Origin: Nitrosophilus alvini
GTDB lineage: Bacteria > Campylobacterota > Campylobacteria > Campylobacterales > Nitratiruptoraceae
Length of the DNA: 64,000 bases
Assembly (NCBI RefSeq): GCF_015100395.1
Contig: NZ_AP022847.1
Coordinates: 994,501-1,058,500 of the forward strand
Direction: 5' to 3'
Shown here: piece after piece, positions 33,707-42,655 of the stretch
Numbering within the stretch: position 1 is the first letter of the stretch
Layout: every line of letters begins with the position of its first letter
Translations under genes and position numbers: made by a program
The notes under the pieces: generated by a model
The model's database searches: none
What the model saw: only the letters and a program-made list of their open reading frames with translations
What the model was told of the DNA's origin: nothing

Positions 33707-35050
33707 ATGGCAAAGAAAAAAAGCGTTTTCGAATGTCAGGCCTGCGGCTACAAAAGCTCAAAATGGATGGGCAAGTGCGTAAATTGCGGTGCTTGGGACT
33801 CTTTCGAAGAACTCAGTGACGAGCAGATAAAGATAAGCAGGCAGATAGATTCGTCAGGCAAAAAAACAAAAGCCAGTCCTATAACCCAGATAAAAGAGGA
33901 TCTTGTCAGTAGATTTCCCTCCGGTGACAGAGAACTAGATCTTGTTCTGGGTGGGGGTATAGTCCCCGGGAGTCTTGTTCTTATAGGAGGAAGCCCTGGG
34001 GTAGGCAAATCGACTCTTCTTCTTAAAATGTGTGCAAATATTGCAAAAAGCGGGAAAAAAGTGCTCTATGTAAGCGCAGAAGAGTCCGAAGGGCAGATAA
34101 AAATCCGAGCCAACAGAATAGACGCAAATCATCCCAATCTCTATCTTCTTCCTGAAATCAAACTTGAAGATATACTTAGTGAACTTTCAAATCAAAAGTA
34201 TGAGCTTTTAGTCATCGACTCTATTCAAACAATATTTTCCGAAGAGGTTGCCTCCGCTCCCGGGACTGTCTCACAGGTAAGAACTGTAACCTTTGATCTG
34301 ATGAGGATAGCAAAGGCAACAAAAATAGCTGTTTTTATTATAGGACATATCACAAAAGAGGGTTCTATTGCAGGTCCCAGGGTACTCGAACATATGGTAG
34401 ATACGGTTCTTTATTTTGAAGGAGAGAGTTCAAAAGATCTGAGAATCCTCAGAGGTTTTAAAAATCGTTTCGGCTCGATCAGCGAAGTGGGTATTTTTGA
34501 AATGACAAAAGAGGGTCTTGTAAGTGCAAAAGATATATCTTCGAAGTTTTTTTCAAAAAACAGACTTCAGGCAGGTTCAGCTATAACAGTAGTTATGGAG
34601 GGGAGCCGACCTCTGCTTCTTGAAGTTCAGGCACTTGTGAGTGAAAGTAGCTACGGAAATCCAAAACGAAGCGCAACCGGATTTGATACGAACCGCCTGA
34701 CAATGCTGCTGGCACTTCTTGAAAAGAAACTGGATCTGCCTTTTAACCAATATGACGTCTTTATAAATATAGCCGGCGGCATAAAAATAACAGAAACCGC
34801 AGCTGACCTTGCAGTCATAGCAGCGATTTTGAGCAGTTTTAGAAACAGACCGCTGGGAAGCGAGACTATATTTTTGGGAGAAGTTGGACTAACCGGTGAC
34901 ATCAGGGATATTCATATGCTCGACAATCGCCTCAAAGAAGCTGCAATGCAGGGATTTAAAAAAGCAATAGTTCCATCCAAACCGCTTGAATCGGCAGGAA
35001 TAAAATGTTATAAGGTAGAAGAAGTATCAAAAATCATCGATTGGATGTGA
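33707..35050 (+). CDS. radA: RadA, DNA repair/recombination ATPase
   Basis: RadA drives branch migration in homologous recombination. The 447-residue protein has the N-terminal C4 zinc finger (CQACGYKSSKWMGKCVNCGAW split over residues 10-30), a RecA-like core with Walker A GGSPGVGKSTLL, Walker B LLVIDSIQT and the RadA-specific KNRFG loop in GFKNRFGSISEVG. A C-terminal Lon-protease-like domain follows (inactive, ending KIIDWM). It lies 3 bases after ftsY. No terminator is evident downstream. Confidence 0.97.
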   Translation: MAKKKSVFECQACGYKSSKWMGKCVNCGAWDSFEELSDEQIKISRQIDSSGKKTKASPITQIKEDLVSRFPSGDRELDLVLGGGIVPGSLVLIGGSPGVGKSTLLLKMCANIAKSGKKVLYVSAEESEGQIKIRANRIDANHPNLYLLPEIKLEDILSELSNQKYELLVIDSIQTIFSEEVASAPGTVSQVRTVTFDLMRIAKATKIAVFIIGHITKEGSIAGPRVLEHMVDTVLYFEGESSKDLRILRGFKNRFGSISEVGIFEMTKEGLVSAKDISSKFFSKNRLQAGSAITVVMEGSRPLLLEVQALVSESSYGNPKRSATGFDTNRLTMLLALLEKKLDLPFNQYDVFINIAGGIKITETAADLAVIAAILSSFRNRPLGSETIFLGEVGLTGDIRDIHMLDNRLKEAAMQGFKKAIVPSKPLESAGIKCYKVEEVSKIIDWM

Positions 35051-35117
35051 GACGCCAATTCACCGAATAGGAAAAAAAATCAAAAAAATTAGTAAATGAA
35101 AATAAAAAGGAGTCCAT

Positions 35118-35387
35118 ATGCCCAAAGATTGCAAAGCTCATATCCAAATGGAAGAGAGATACTCAAGGCTTGAGCTAGATTACGAAAATATAGATGAGAA
35201 AAAAGCAATATGCAATATTGTCAATGACCTGATTCCAAAACATAAAGTTTCTCCGCAGATAACAGTATGTCCCAGGGATATGGAGCATGGAGAATATATC
35301 ATAGAGTTTCACGACGACTATGATAAAAAAGCAGGCAGTTTTTTCGAAGATCTGCTCAAAAAACTTGGAATTGAGAAGTGTGATTGA
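35118..35387 (+). CDS. Conserved-looking small acidic protein of unknown function
   Basis: An 89-residue soluble protein, MPKDCKAHIQMEERYSRLE..., rich in Asp, Glu and Lys with Cys at positions 5, 31, 51 and 88. The predicted pattern is helix-strand-strand-helix (AICNIVNDLIP, QITVCP, EYIIEFHDD, SFFEDLLKKLGI). There is no signal peptide or named motif. RBS AAAAGGAG precedes ATG 35118. It lies 67 bases after radA and could be its last operon partner or separate. I do not recognise the family. Confidence 0.65.
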   Translation: MPKDCKAHIQMEERYSRLELDYENIDEKKAICNIVNDLIPKHKVSPQITVCPRDMEHGEYIIEFHDDYDKKAGSFFEDLLKKLGIEKCD

Positions 35388-35439
35388 ACTTTTTGAAAAA
35401 ATTTAAAAAAAGTGTACTGTTTTAGTTTGCTGCTTCTTT

Positions 35440-36231
35440 CTACCAATCAAGATACAAGAAAACTGCAGAGAGGAAATAGTTGGCAGCAAATATAGTCATA
35501 GCTGAAAACACAACCGCTCTTGTAGTGGAAAGTCCCACCCCTCTGGCTCCTCCTCTCGTAAAATATCCGATATAAGAGCCTATTGTACTGATGAGATATC
35601 CGAAAACGAAAGCCTTGATGATACCTGTACCTATATCGCTGAAATCCAGATACATAGTAACAGTATTTTTATACGCCGTAGGGTTTACGCCCAAAGCGTA
35701 TGTGGCTATTATGTATGCACTTAGATTTGCCACAAAAACAAAGACGATAACAAGTATCGGTAAAGAGATTGTTGTCGCAATAATACGTGGAATCAAAAGA
35801 AATTTTTTCGAATCGATTGCAAGAGTATCTATCGCATCTATCTGTTCTGTCACTCTCATAGTTCCAAGCTCTGCAGCCATAGCGCTTATAGCACGGCTTG
35901 TCAGCATCAATGCGCCAAAAACCGGACCCAACTCTTTTGAAATTGATACAAATATAGTATAACCCATGAAATTTTCGGCATTAAATCTGTGAAATCCCTG
36001 ATAAAGCTGTATCGCTTCAACTAGGCCGGTAAAAAGCGCTGTAAGAAATATAACAAAAAAGGAGCCTATACCTATAATCTCTATCTGTTTGAATGTCTCT
36101 TTTATCCTATAGGGCGGAGTAAGAAAAAGTGGCAAAAGTTTTATCTGAAAAAGTAAAAATGCACCAAATTTTTCAAGACTTCTGTAGAACAGAACAAAAG
36201 GATGACCTAAAACGGCCAAAAAACTTTCCAT
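35440..36231 (-). CDS. MlaE-type ABC transporter permease
   Basis: This is the inner-membrane permease of the MCE/Mla phospholipid transport system. The 263-residue protein shows the MlaE family pattern: an N-terminal amphipathic helix, FLTALFTGLVEAIQLYQG, the conserved ELGPVFGALMLTSRAISAMAAELGTMRVTEQIDAI region split across the coupling helix, and five or six hydrophobic segments. No ATPase or MCE gene adjoins it; an MlaF-type ATPase is encoded at 2726-3493. It is monocistronic, divergent from acpS over an 88-base spacer. Confidence 0.92.
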   Translation of the reverse strand: MESFLAVLGHPFVLFYRSLEKFGAFLLFQIKLLPLFLTPPYRIKETFKQIEIIGIGSFFVIFLTALFTGLVEAIQLYQGFHRFNAENFMGYTIFVSISKELGPVFGALMLTSRAISAMAAELGTMRVTEQIDAIDTLAIDSKKFLLIPRIIATTISLPILVIVFVFVANLSAYIIATYALGVNPTAYKNTVTMYLDFSDIGTGIIKAFVFGYLISTIGSYIGYFTRGGARGVGLSTTRAVVFSAMTIFAANYFLSAVFLYLDW

Positions 36232-36260
36232 TTACCGCCTTTACCGTTTTTATCTGTTGA

Positions 36261-36282
36261 TTTTATCAAAAAAATGATAAAA
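36261..36282. promoter_or_regulatory. Inverted repeat in the mlaE-acpS divergent spacer
   Basis: TTTTATCA-AAAAAA-TGATAAAA is a perfect 8-bp inverted repeat with a six-base centre, midway between the divergent starts. It could be an operator for a small dimeric regulator or just an AT-rich promoter coincidence. Confidence 0.35.
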
Positions 36283-36319
36283 TTAAACATATCTTATGAG
36301 ATAAAATGAAGGTTTTGCT

Positions 36320-36682
36320 GTGATTGGAATAGATCTTGTAAAAGTATCGAGAATAGAAAAGTTTATTGAAAAGTACGGTGATAAAGCACTAAAAAAATTT
36401 TTAAGAGATGAAGAGATAAAACTTGTCAAAAAACCTGTAACTGCAGCAGGCTTCTGGGCAGCAAAAGAAGCGATCGCAAAAGCGCTTAAAACAGGTATAG
36501 GAAGTGAGCTCTCTTTTCACGATATAACTATTTACAAAGAAAAAAGCGGAGCTCCAAATTTTATGTTATCTTCAAAAATTACCGAAAAACATCAGATAAC
36601 TGACACGTCACTCTCCATCTCACATGATGGAGAGTATGCTGTGGCAGTAGCTGTTATAGAAAAAATCAATTATACTTTGTAA
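36320..36682 (+). CDS. acpS: Holo-acyl-carrier-protein synthase
   Basis: AcpS transfers 4'-phosphopantetheine from CoA to apo-ACP. The 120-residue protein has the Mg2+-binding IGIDLVKVSRIEKF start (Asp5) and FWAAKEAIAKALKTGIG with catalytic Glu, and ends SLSISHDGEYAVAVAV. Start codon is GTG 36320, preceded by GAAGG at 36308-36312; the next ATG lies too far inside. It stands alone, divergent from mlaE. Confidence 0.95.
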   Translation: MIGIDLVKVSRIEKFIEKYGDKALKKFLRDEEIKLVKKPVTAAGFWAAKEAIAKALKTGIGSELSFHDITIYKEKSGAPNFMLSSKITEKHQITDTSLSISHDGEYAVAVAVIEKINYTL

Positions 36683-36706
36683 CCCTCTGTATCAGATAAT
36701 TACAAC

Positions 36707-36907
36707 TTATCCTCCTGCTACAAAATTCAGCATCTCTATCCTGTCTCCCTCTTTGGGAACAAACTCGTTCCATTTCTCTTTTTTGACTATCTCCATATTT
36801 ACGGCTATAGCCATAACCTTATCTGCCACTTTAAGCTCTTCTATAATAGACTGTAATGTTTTTTCATCATTAAAATTTTTTGTTTCGCCGTTTATTACAA
36901 CTTTCAT
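36707..36907 (-). CDS. thiS: ThiS, thiazole sulfur carrier protein
   Basis: A 66-residue ubiquitin-like carrier (MKVVINGETKNFNDEKTLQS...) ending in the diagnostic Gly-Gly (NFVAGG), which is adenylated and thiocarboxylated for thiamin thiazole synthesis. Start ATG 36907 overlaps the ankyrin-gene stop in ATGA, so translation is coupled. The frame is open further upstream within the ankyrin gene, but those codons are shadow. No thiF, thiG or thiH is nearby; a role in another sulfur-carrier pathway (MoaD-like) is less likely given the length. Confidence 0.88.
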   Translation of the reverse strand: MKVVINGETKNFNDEKTLQSIIEELKVADKVMAIAVNMEIVKKEKWNEFVPKEGDRIEMLNFVAGG

Positions 36908-37452
36908 TCGCATTCTCCCTCGGTTATAGGTTTCAGTATACTCACCACTCCCCATCTTCTTTTTGCATATGCAAGCTGGCAAGGATTGTTTCCGCTTGAG
37001 TTCAAAGTGTTGGGGTCTGCACCTCTGTCTATCAGAAATTCTATGATATCTATATCTCCGCTGTAAGCTGCCTGGTGCAGAGGAGTTATACCGTAAATAT
37101 TCTTTATATTTATATCTGCATCGTGATTTACAAGGTATTTGACAATTTTCAGCCTTTTTTGTCCAACCGCATAATGCAGTGGAGTAAGTCCGTTATTATC
37201 CTGTATATCTATGTCTGCATCGTGTTCTACAAGCCACTTTACTAGGTCTGGTTTTCTCAGCTTCACTGCAATATGCAGTACCGAAATCCCCGCTTTGCTT
37301 TTTGCATCAATGTCCGCACCTTTGTCAAGCAGAGACTGAGCCTTTTCAAGATTGCCTGCAAAAATAGCATCATGCAACGGTGTCCAGCCGTTTTTGACAT
37401 CCGCGATCATACATACAGCAGAAATCAAAAATATTATAATACTTTTTTTCAT
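36904..37452 (-). CDS. Secreted ankyrin-repeat protein
   Basis: A 182-residue protein with a signal peptide (MKKSIIIFLISAVCMIA) followed by five ankyrin repeats (GWTPLHDAIFAG, GISVLHIAVKLR, GLTPLHYAVGQK, GITPLHQAAYSG and a degenerate last GNNPCQLAYAKR). It is probably periplasmic, where such proteins in proteobacteria (e.g. AnkB next to catalase) protect against oxidants or bind partners. Its stop overlaps the thiS start. The function is not known. Confidence 0.88.
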   Translation of the reverse strand: MKKSIIIFLISAVCMIADVKNGWTPLHDAIFAGNLEKAQSLLDKGADIDAKSKAGISVLHIAVKLRKPDLVKWLVEHDADIDIQDNNGLTPLHYAVGQKRLKIVKYLVNHDADINIKNIYGITPLHQAAYSGDIDIIEFLIDRGADPNTLNSSGNNPCQLAYAKRRWGVVSILKPITEGECE

Positions 37453-37529
37453 TTACATTTTCCGCTTTTTCTTTAGATACTGTTTTTAATATATTACATA
37501 GTCTCTTATCATATAATAAAAATTTTCTC

Positions 37530-38519
37530 CTACTTTGTAACCGACAGCATTTTGAACCTCTCACCCATCATTGCCGGATGTATCAGAGTTTTTACCTTGT
37601 TTGCCTCTCGAATATAGACATTTTCAGGCACTCTGTTTTTAAGCATATCCAAAAGCTCTGTCAAACCAAAGTCCACCAGTGCCAGAAGTTGTGTTTTATA
37701 GGCTTTTTTACTGAAACCTGCCCCTATAAAAGCATCTATCAGATGAGAAAAGTTTACATCGTAGGTAATATCAGCTCTTTTATACACCTCTTTGATATCA
37801 AGTTTTTCATCAAAAAGCGGATAGACTTCATGTTTTTTATAAACTCTGATAGAAAAATCGTTTCTTGCTTCAAGATCACCGTAGTCAAATGTCACAAACT
37901 CGACTTTTTCAAATGCATTGTATAGCTCTTTTGCAAACTCTTCATATCCTAGAGCGATTTCGCCTTTTATGATGCCGTATTTTTCGGCAATCCTTTTTAT
38001 ATCTGTATCTATCTTTTCAAACCTGATCGTAAAATCCTTAACATAGCCCATCTGCCCTTTATATACAAGTTCGCAGGCAAACGCATCGAATATCTCGTTT
38101 GCAACAACAAAACCGCTTTTTTCACTCATGCTCCCAAGGCTTTCAAAATGTTCAAGAGCTATTGTCTCACCGAAAGAGTTTTCAAAATACTCTTTTTGCA
38201 CCTTCCTTAAGTTTTCAAACGGCTCTACTATACCGAATCTCAAAGTCTCAAGCAAAGAGGGCCTCAAAGTATATATAAACTGCACGATATCAGCCAAAAG
38301 GTACCCTTTATGTGCCCCTATCTCGCACACAAGTGTATCTTCTGGCACCGTCCCTTCATCTATAAGGGTTATAAGATAGTTTGCTATGCTTCCTCCGAAA
38401 AAACGGCTGGAACTGACCGCAGTATAAAAATCCCCTTCTTTACCTATCGCCTTGTATTTTTGGTAGTATCCATCAGCCCCATAGAGCCAATCTTTCATAA
38501 ATTCGCCAAATTTAGTCAT
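37530..38519 (-). CDS. MidA/NDUFAF7-like SAM-dependent methyltransferase (DUF185)
   Basis: A 329-residue class I methyltransferase. It contains YTAVSSSRFFGGSIANYL (family N-terminal motif), VCEIGAHKGYLLADI (SAM motif I), FGIVEPFENLRKVQKEY and FVVANEIFDAFACELV. In mitochondria NDUFAF7 methylates an arginine of complex I subunit NDUFS2; a comparable role on respiratory complex I is plausible but unproven in bacteria. It overlaps the TolC-like gene by 4 bases and is the last of that minus-strand set. Confidence 0.85.
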   Translation of the reverse strand: MTKFGEFMKDWLYGADGYYQKYKAIGKEGDFYTAVSSSRFFGGSIANYLITLIDEGTVPEDTLVCEIGAHKGYLLADIVQFIYTLRPSLLETLRFGIVEPFENLRKVQKEYFENSFGETIALEHFESLGSMSEKSGFVVANEIFDAFACELVYKGQMGYVKDFTIRFEKIDTDIKRIAEKYGIIKGEIALGYEEFAKELYNAFEKVEFVTFDYGDLEARNDFSIRVYKKHEVYPLFDEKLDIKEVYKRADITYDVNFSHLIDAFIGAGFSKKAYKTQLLALVDFGLTELLDMLKNRVPENVYIREANKVKTLIHPAMMGERFKMLSVTK

Positions 38520-39706
38520 TTTTCCATCTTTTCATAAAGGTTTAGAAGCTCAATCTGCTTTTCAAGCAGATATATCTTTTTGTCGATCTCTTTTATATCT
38601 CTTGAATTTTTTATCGTCATTACGTCATATTCTGTCTTTTCACCTGCATTAAACTGTTCGCGGGTCTCTTTTAACAGCCTGTCGTAAAGACGGAAATCTT
38701 CATCACTCAACTCTATTTTTCTATCTATTAGTTTCAGTTTTTTTACTGTTGCAAAGTAGAGATTTTTTTCCGCCCTAGCAGAATCTTTAAGGGAGATTTT
38801 TGCTTTGAGATAATCAAGCTTGGTCGACTCAATATTCCTGAAACTGTTAATATCAAACAGCGGCATAGTGATTTTAAATCCATACTCTTTATAACTCTCT
38901 TTCCCGGGCGGAAGAAAAAATGAACCTTTGGTTTTCTGCTCCACATAGCTTCCTGTCAGAGAAAATGAGGGCAGATATCTTGCAACAGTCATTTTTTTAA
39001 AATAATTTTTTTGTTTGATATCTTCATCCAGTTTTGAAAGAGTGATATTTTTCGATAAAAAACTCTCCTCTTCAATCAGGCTGAATTTAGGGATTTTCAG
39101 CTTATACGGATCAGCATCGCTTATATTTTTAAAACTTTTCAGCAATTCCTCTTTTTGACTTAAAAGTCCAATAAGAGCAATTTCTTGTGCATTTTTGTTG
39201 ATAATAGCCTGATCAAGAAAACCGCTGTCAAGAAAACCGCTCAGATACTGCTCTTTTTTTCTTATCACATCTAACTTTGCGTTTTTTATCAAAAGCTTCT
39301 GCTTCTCTATCTGTAGGTCAGCTTTCTTGATATTAATTAATATATTTATAGCCTCTTTTATCAGCCTCCTCTCCTGCTCTTTTACGGACAGATGGCTGAA
39401 TTGTCGTGCCGCCTCGGCATACTTGATGGCAAAATAGATACCGCCGCTTTTAAAAATCGGCTGATCTACTGAAATTCTGAATGTATCGTTTTCCTGATTA
39501 AGTCCATACTGGTCGCTTTTTGATTTTATGTAACTCATATTGATCGGATTTATCCAGCTGTCCCTGAGCTTCTTAGATTCTACCTCGCTCTTCTCATACT
39601 CCAGCTTGAAACCCTCTTTTTTCAAATCGGAAAGTATATTCTCCCCTGTTGCATACAAAGAGACAAAAATAGAAAAAAACAGAGCATTAAATCTCGTCAA
39701 GCGCAC
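38516..39706 (-). CDS. TolC-family outer-membrane efflux protein
   Basis: A 396-residue outer-membrane factor with an N-terminal signal (RFNALFFSIFVSLYATG). It has long amphipathic helices and the paired repeats of the family (AARQFSHLSVKEQERRLIKEAIN and AEKNLYFATVKKLKLIDRK), plus beta strands such as PSFSLTGSYVEQ. It is slightly short for TolC (near 450), typical of the simplified members in Campylobacterota. It starts 20 bases within the end of argD. An HlyD-like adaptor lies 3 kb upstream on the same strand (42656-43447), and no inner-membrane pump gene is visible between them. Confidence 0.87.
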   Translation of the reverse strand: MRLTRFNALFFSIFVSLYATGENILSDLKKEGFKLEYEKSEVESKKLRDSWINPINMSYIKSKSDQYGLNQENDTFRISVDQPIFKSGGIYFAIKYAEAARQFSHLSVKEQERRLIKEAINILINIKKADLQIEKQKLLIKNAKLDVIRKKEQYLSGFLDSGFLDQAIINKNAQEIALIGLLSQKEELLKSFKNISDADPYKLKIPKFSLIEEESFLSKNITLSKLDEDIKQKNYFKKMTVARYLPSFSLTGSYVEQKTKGSFFLPPGKESYKEYGFKITMPLFDINSFRNIESTKLDYLKAKISLKDSARAEKNLYFATVKKLKLIDRKIELSDEDFRLYDRLLKETREQFNAGEKTEYDVMTIKNSRDIKEIDKKIYLLEKQIELLNLYEKMEK

Positions 39707-40874
39707 TTCTGAACCTTTTTATGCCTTCAGCCATCTCCTCTTTGAAAATAGTAAGAGGAGGCAGAAATCTGACCGTATTTCTTCCTGCTTTGAGTACCAA
39801 AACTCTTTTTTCAAAAGATTTCTTGACAACAGCAGACAAAATATCACTGCTTCTTGCCCGAAGCCCTCTCATCAGTCCGAGCCCTACGCTTTTCTCAAAC
39901 AGATGTGGATAGTCTCTTTCTATCTCTTTGAGTCTCTCCTCAAAATATATTATTCTTTCATCAAGTGTCCCGTCCGATTTCTCCTCTTCCAGGATATCTA
40001 TAACCTCGTTTGCCGCTGCACAGGATAGATAGTTTCCTCCAAATGTGCTTCCATGGTCGCCCGGTTTGAAGATATCTTTCAGATTTGTCATTATTGCCCC
40101 TATCGGAACACCGCCGCCAAGCCCTTTTGCGAGGGTTATGATATCCGGTTCGATTTCGTAAAGATTTGATGCAAGAAGCTCACCTGTTCTGTATATACCT
40201 GTTTGAACCTCATCAACTATAAGCAAAACATCTTTTTCTTTAAGCATCTTAGACAAAGCCTGGACTTTCTCTTTATCCTGTGGCTCTACTCCGCCTTCTC
40301 CCTGAACAAGCTCTATCATTACCGCTACCGTATGGTCGTCTATCAGAGACTCTATCTCTTCTATCGACTCTGCATAAACAAAACCGTCAGGAAAAGGGCC
40401 GAAATAGGTATGCATCGCCTCCTGCCCGGTTGCTTTGAGCGCCGTTATTGTCCTTCCGTGAAATGAGTATTTGAGGGTGATTATCTTATATCTTTTTACC
40501 TCACCGTCAACTTCACCATATTTTCTGGCTATCTTTATAGCCCCTTCGTTCGCTTCGGCTCCGCTGTTGGCAAAAAAGAGTCTCATATCATAGCCTGAAA
40601 GCTCGACAAGTTTCCGAGCCAAAAGTGCCTGTGGTTCTATAAGATATAGATTTGAAATATGAATAATGTTTTTTGCCTGTTCGCATATGGTATCTGCAAG
40701 TCTTCTGTTTCCATGTCCCACACTTACAACACCAATACCACTCGTAAAATCGATATAATCGTCTCCTTTTTCGTCAAAAAGAGTAGCGTTTGTCCCTCTT
40801 TTGAAATTTACATAGTTTCTTGCATATGTATGGAGCAGATACTTTTTGTCAACTTGCTCTAAATTCATTTTCAC
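39687..40874 (-). CDS. argD: Acetylornithine aminotransferase
   Basis: ArgD transaminates N-acetylglutamate semialdehyde in arginine synthesis (and may act in lysine synthesis). The 395-residue class III aminotransferase has FTSGIGVVSVGHGN, FFANSGAEANEGAIKIARKYG, KYSFHGRTITALKATGQ, the Asp of LLIVDEVQTGIYRTGEL and the PLP Lys in TLAKGLGGGVPIGA, followed by GDHGSTFGGNYLSCAAA. The start at 40874 gives MKMNLEQVDKKYLLHTYARNYVNF, the typical ArgD beginning. It lies 23 bases after the molybdopterin enzyme gene. Confidence 0.96.
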   Translation of the reverse strand: MKMNLEQVDKKYLLHTYARNYVNFKRGTNATLFDEKGDDYIDFTSGIGVVSVGHGNRRLADTICEQAKNIIHISNLYLIEPQALLARKLVELSGYDMRLFFANSGAEANEGAIKIARKYGEVDGEVKRYKIITLKYSFHGRTITALKATGQEAMHTYFGPFPDGFVYAESIEEIESLIDDHTVAVMIELVQGEGGVEPQDKEKVQALSKMLKEKDVLLIVDEVQTGIYRTGELLASNLYEIEPDIITLAKGLGGGVPIGAIMTNLKDIFKPGDHGSTFGGNYLSCAAANEVIDILEEEKSDGTLDERIIYFEERLKEIERDYPHLFEKSVGLGLMRGLRARSSDILSAVVKKSFEKRVLVLKAGRNTVRFLPPLTIFKEEMAEGIKRFRSALDEI

Positions 40875-40897
40875 CCCTTTGATAGTTTATCGTTATT

Positions 40898-42643
40898 TTA
40901 TACTCTCTCGATTTTGAGTTTGACTTCCTGAAAAACCGCACCGTTTCCATACTCATCCGTTTTTCTGGGGGTAATAAAATTCACTCCCGCAGTTCCGCTG
41001 TATATCAGTACAGTGTTTTCTTTCAAAGAGTCATCAATTTTTGTCTCAAATATATATTCTCCATATTCAGAGGATATTTTGACTTTCTCGCCCTCTTTTA
41101 TTCCGAGTGAAGGGTGAAGATAGGCATATTTTTCTCTTTCAAACTGACTGTTCAGGGATTTTTTCGATTTTGGAGTAATAAGCCACAGCCCCTCTTTTTC
41201 ATGAAGCGAACCCTCTTCGCTCTCCTCTATGAAAAGAAATTTCTCTTCATCAGTATAAAAACCCTCTTTATAAGGAATTTTTTCATAAACGGGTATCTTG
41301 TAAAGTCCTTCCTCTTCGATAAGCTGCGATTTGAAAATATTCAGATACTCCTCTTCGCTTTTAAGCCCCTCGAATCCAAAAATGTCAAAAAGCTTTTTTG
41401 TCAGTTCATATTCGCTTAAAGCATTCTCATTCTCTTCGATTTTTGGCAAAAAAGAGACATACTCATGCCCGTAACTGAACCTCATATCACTTTTTTGCAA
41501 AAAGTTCTTTGCAGGTATTACAAGGTCGGAAAGTTCGCTTGTTTCATTCTCATAGAGACCGAAATATACTGTAAAACTCTTTTCAAGCCCTTCTCTTACA
41601 TCTTTTGAAGCAGGATTCTGGTTTGCCGGATTTGCTCCCTGTATGAAGCAAAGATCGTAATTTCCAAAATCAACTACCGCCTTGTTTACTCTTTTTGCCT
41701 CTACGGCGAAAGGGTTTTCCAGCCCTGCCGATGTGTCTCCAAGAAACGATACTCCGCATCCCTCTTTTCCGAAAAGTCCGAGTGTTGCGGCAAGAGAGTC
41801 GATTGCTCTTATAGTATCTGTACCGTTTGAGTATTTTTGAACACCGTTTCCTACAAGAAAAACGGTTTTAAGATCTTTCATGAGCTCTTGCAGTGTCATT
41901 ATCTCTAAAATATCCACACCTATTTTCTCAACCGTCCTTACAATTCTGAAAGATTTGAGATAATCATAATAATAGTCGAAATCTTCACAAAACTCTTCAA
42001 CAAACTCTTCCGCCTCTTCATTTTGCATTATGGTAAATCTCGCCATCATATTGGCAAGCTCCAGGTCGGTGCCTGGATTTATCTGTAGATGGATATTTGC
42101 CCTTTTTGCAAAATCTGTTTTTATAGGGTCTATAACAGCAATAATCTTATCTTTTAAAAAGGGTAGCATATGAGAATTGGTTACGGGTATATTTCTTCCC
42201 CAGACAACGACAAGCTCACTCTTTTCTATCTGTTCTACGGGAAGGATTATATTTCTTCCGCGCCCGTTTTCAATACCCAATTGTCCTGCTGCATCGCAAA
42301 GTGAACCTTTTGTCAACACAGCGCCGTATTTTGCGAAAAAGAGATCGGTCACCTCCTGCATCTTGCCGAGATTTCCGCTTCCTCTGAAATGAAGGACATT
42401 TTCGGGCTTCACGCTTTTGAGTTTTTCCGCAAGTATACTTACAGCCTTTTCGAGAGATATCTCTTTTCCTCGGAATTTCGGTTTTTCTAAAACTTTGTAT
42501 TTATGATAATTATTGAGATGGGGACAGAGAAAACCACGAGTAACAGGATGGTTTTTGTCACCTTTTAGTTTCCCGTCCATATATATCACTGAACATGCAT
42601 CGTAACAGTCCAATGGACAAGCCGTTTTGATTTTTTCAGCCAA
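40898..42643 (-). CDS. Compact molybdopterin oxidoreductase (DMSO-reductase superfamily)
   Basis: A 581-residue MopB-type enzyme, short for the superfamily (usually 700-900). An N-terminal Cys9-x3-Cys13-x3-Cys17...Cys40 set should bind one 4Fe-4S cluster. GSLCDAAG (Cys116) occupies the position of the molybdenum/tungsten ligand, as in formate dehydrogenases and periplasmic nitrate reductases with Cys. The C-terminal dinucleotide domain is present (HPSLGIKEGEKVKISSEYGE). No twin-arginine signal, so it is cytoplasmic. No small electron-transfer subunit or maturation gene adjoins it. Substrate unknown. Confidence 0.85.
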   Translation of the reverse strand: MAEKIKTACPLDCYDACSVIYMDGKLKGDKNHPVTRGFLCPHLNNYHKYKVLEKPKFRGKEISLEKAVSILAEKLKSVKPENVLHFRGSGNLGKMQEVTDLFFAKYGAVLTKGSLCDAAGQLGIENGRGRNIILPVEQIEKSELVVVWGRNIPVTNSHMLPFLKDKIIAVIDPIKTDFAKRANIHLQINPGTDLELANMMARFTIMQNEEAEEFVEEFCEDFDYYYDYLKSFRIVRTVEKIGVDILEIMTLQELMKDLKTVFLVGNGVQKYSNGTDTIRAIDSLAATLGLFGKEGCGVSFLGDTSAGLENPFAVEAKRVNKAVVDFGNYDLCFIQGANPANQNPASKDVREGLEKSFTVYFGLYENETSELSDLVIPAKNFLQKSDMRFSYGHEYVSFLPKIEENENALSEYELTKKLFDIFGFEGLKSEEEYLNIFKSQLIEEEGLYKIPVYEKIPYKEGFYTDEEKFLFIEESEEGSLHEKEGLWLITPKSKKSLNSQFEREKYAYLHPSLGIKEGEKVKISSEYGEYIFETKIDDSLKENTVLIYSGTAGVNFITPRKTDEYGNGAVFQEVKLKIERV

Positions 42644-42655
42644 AATTCTTCCTTT

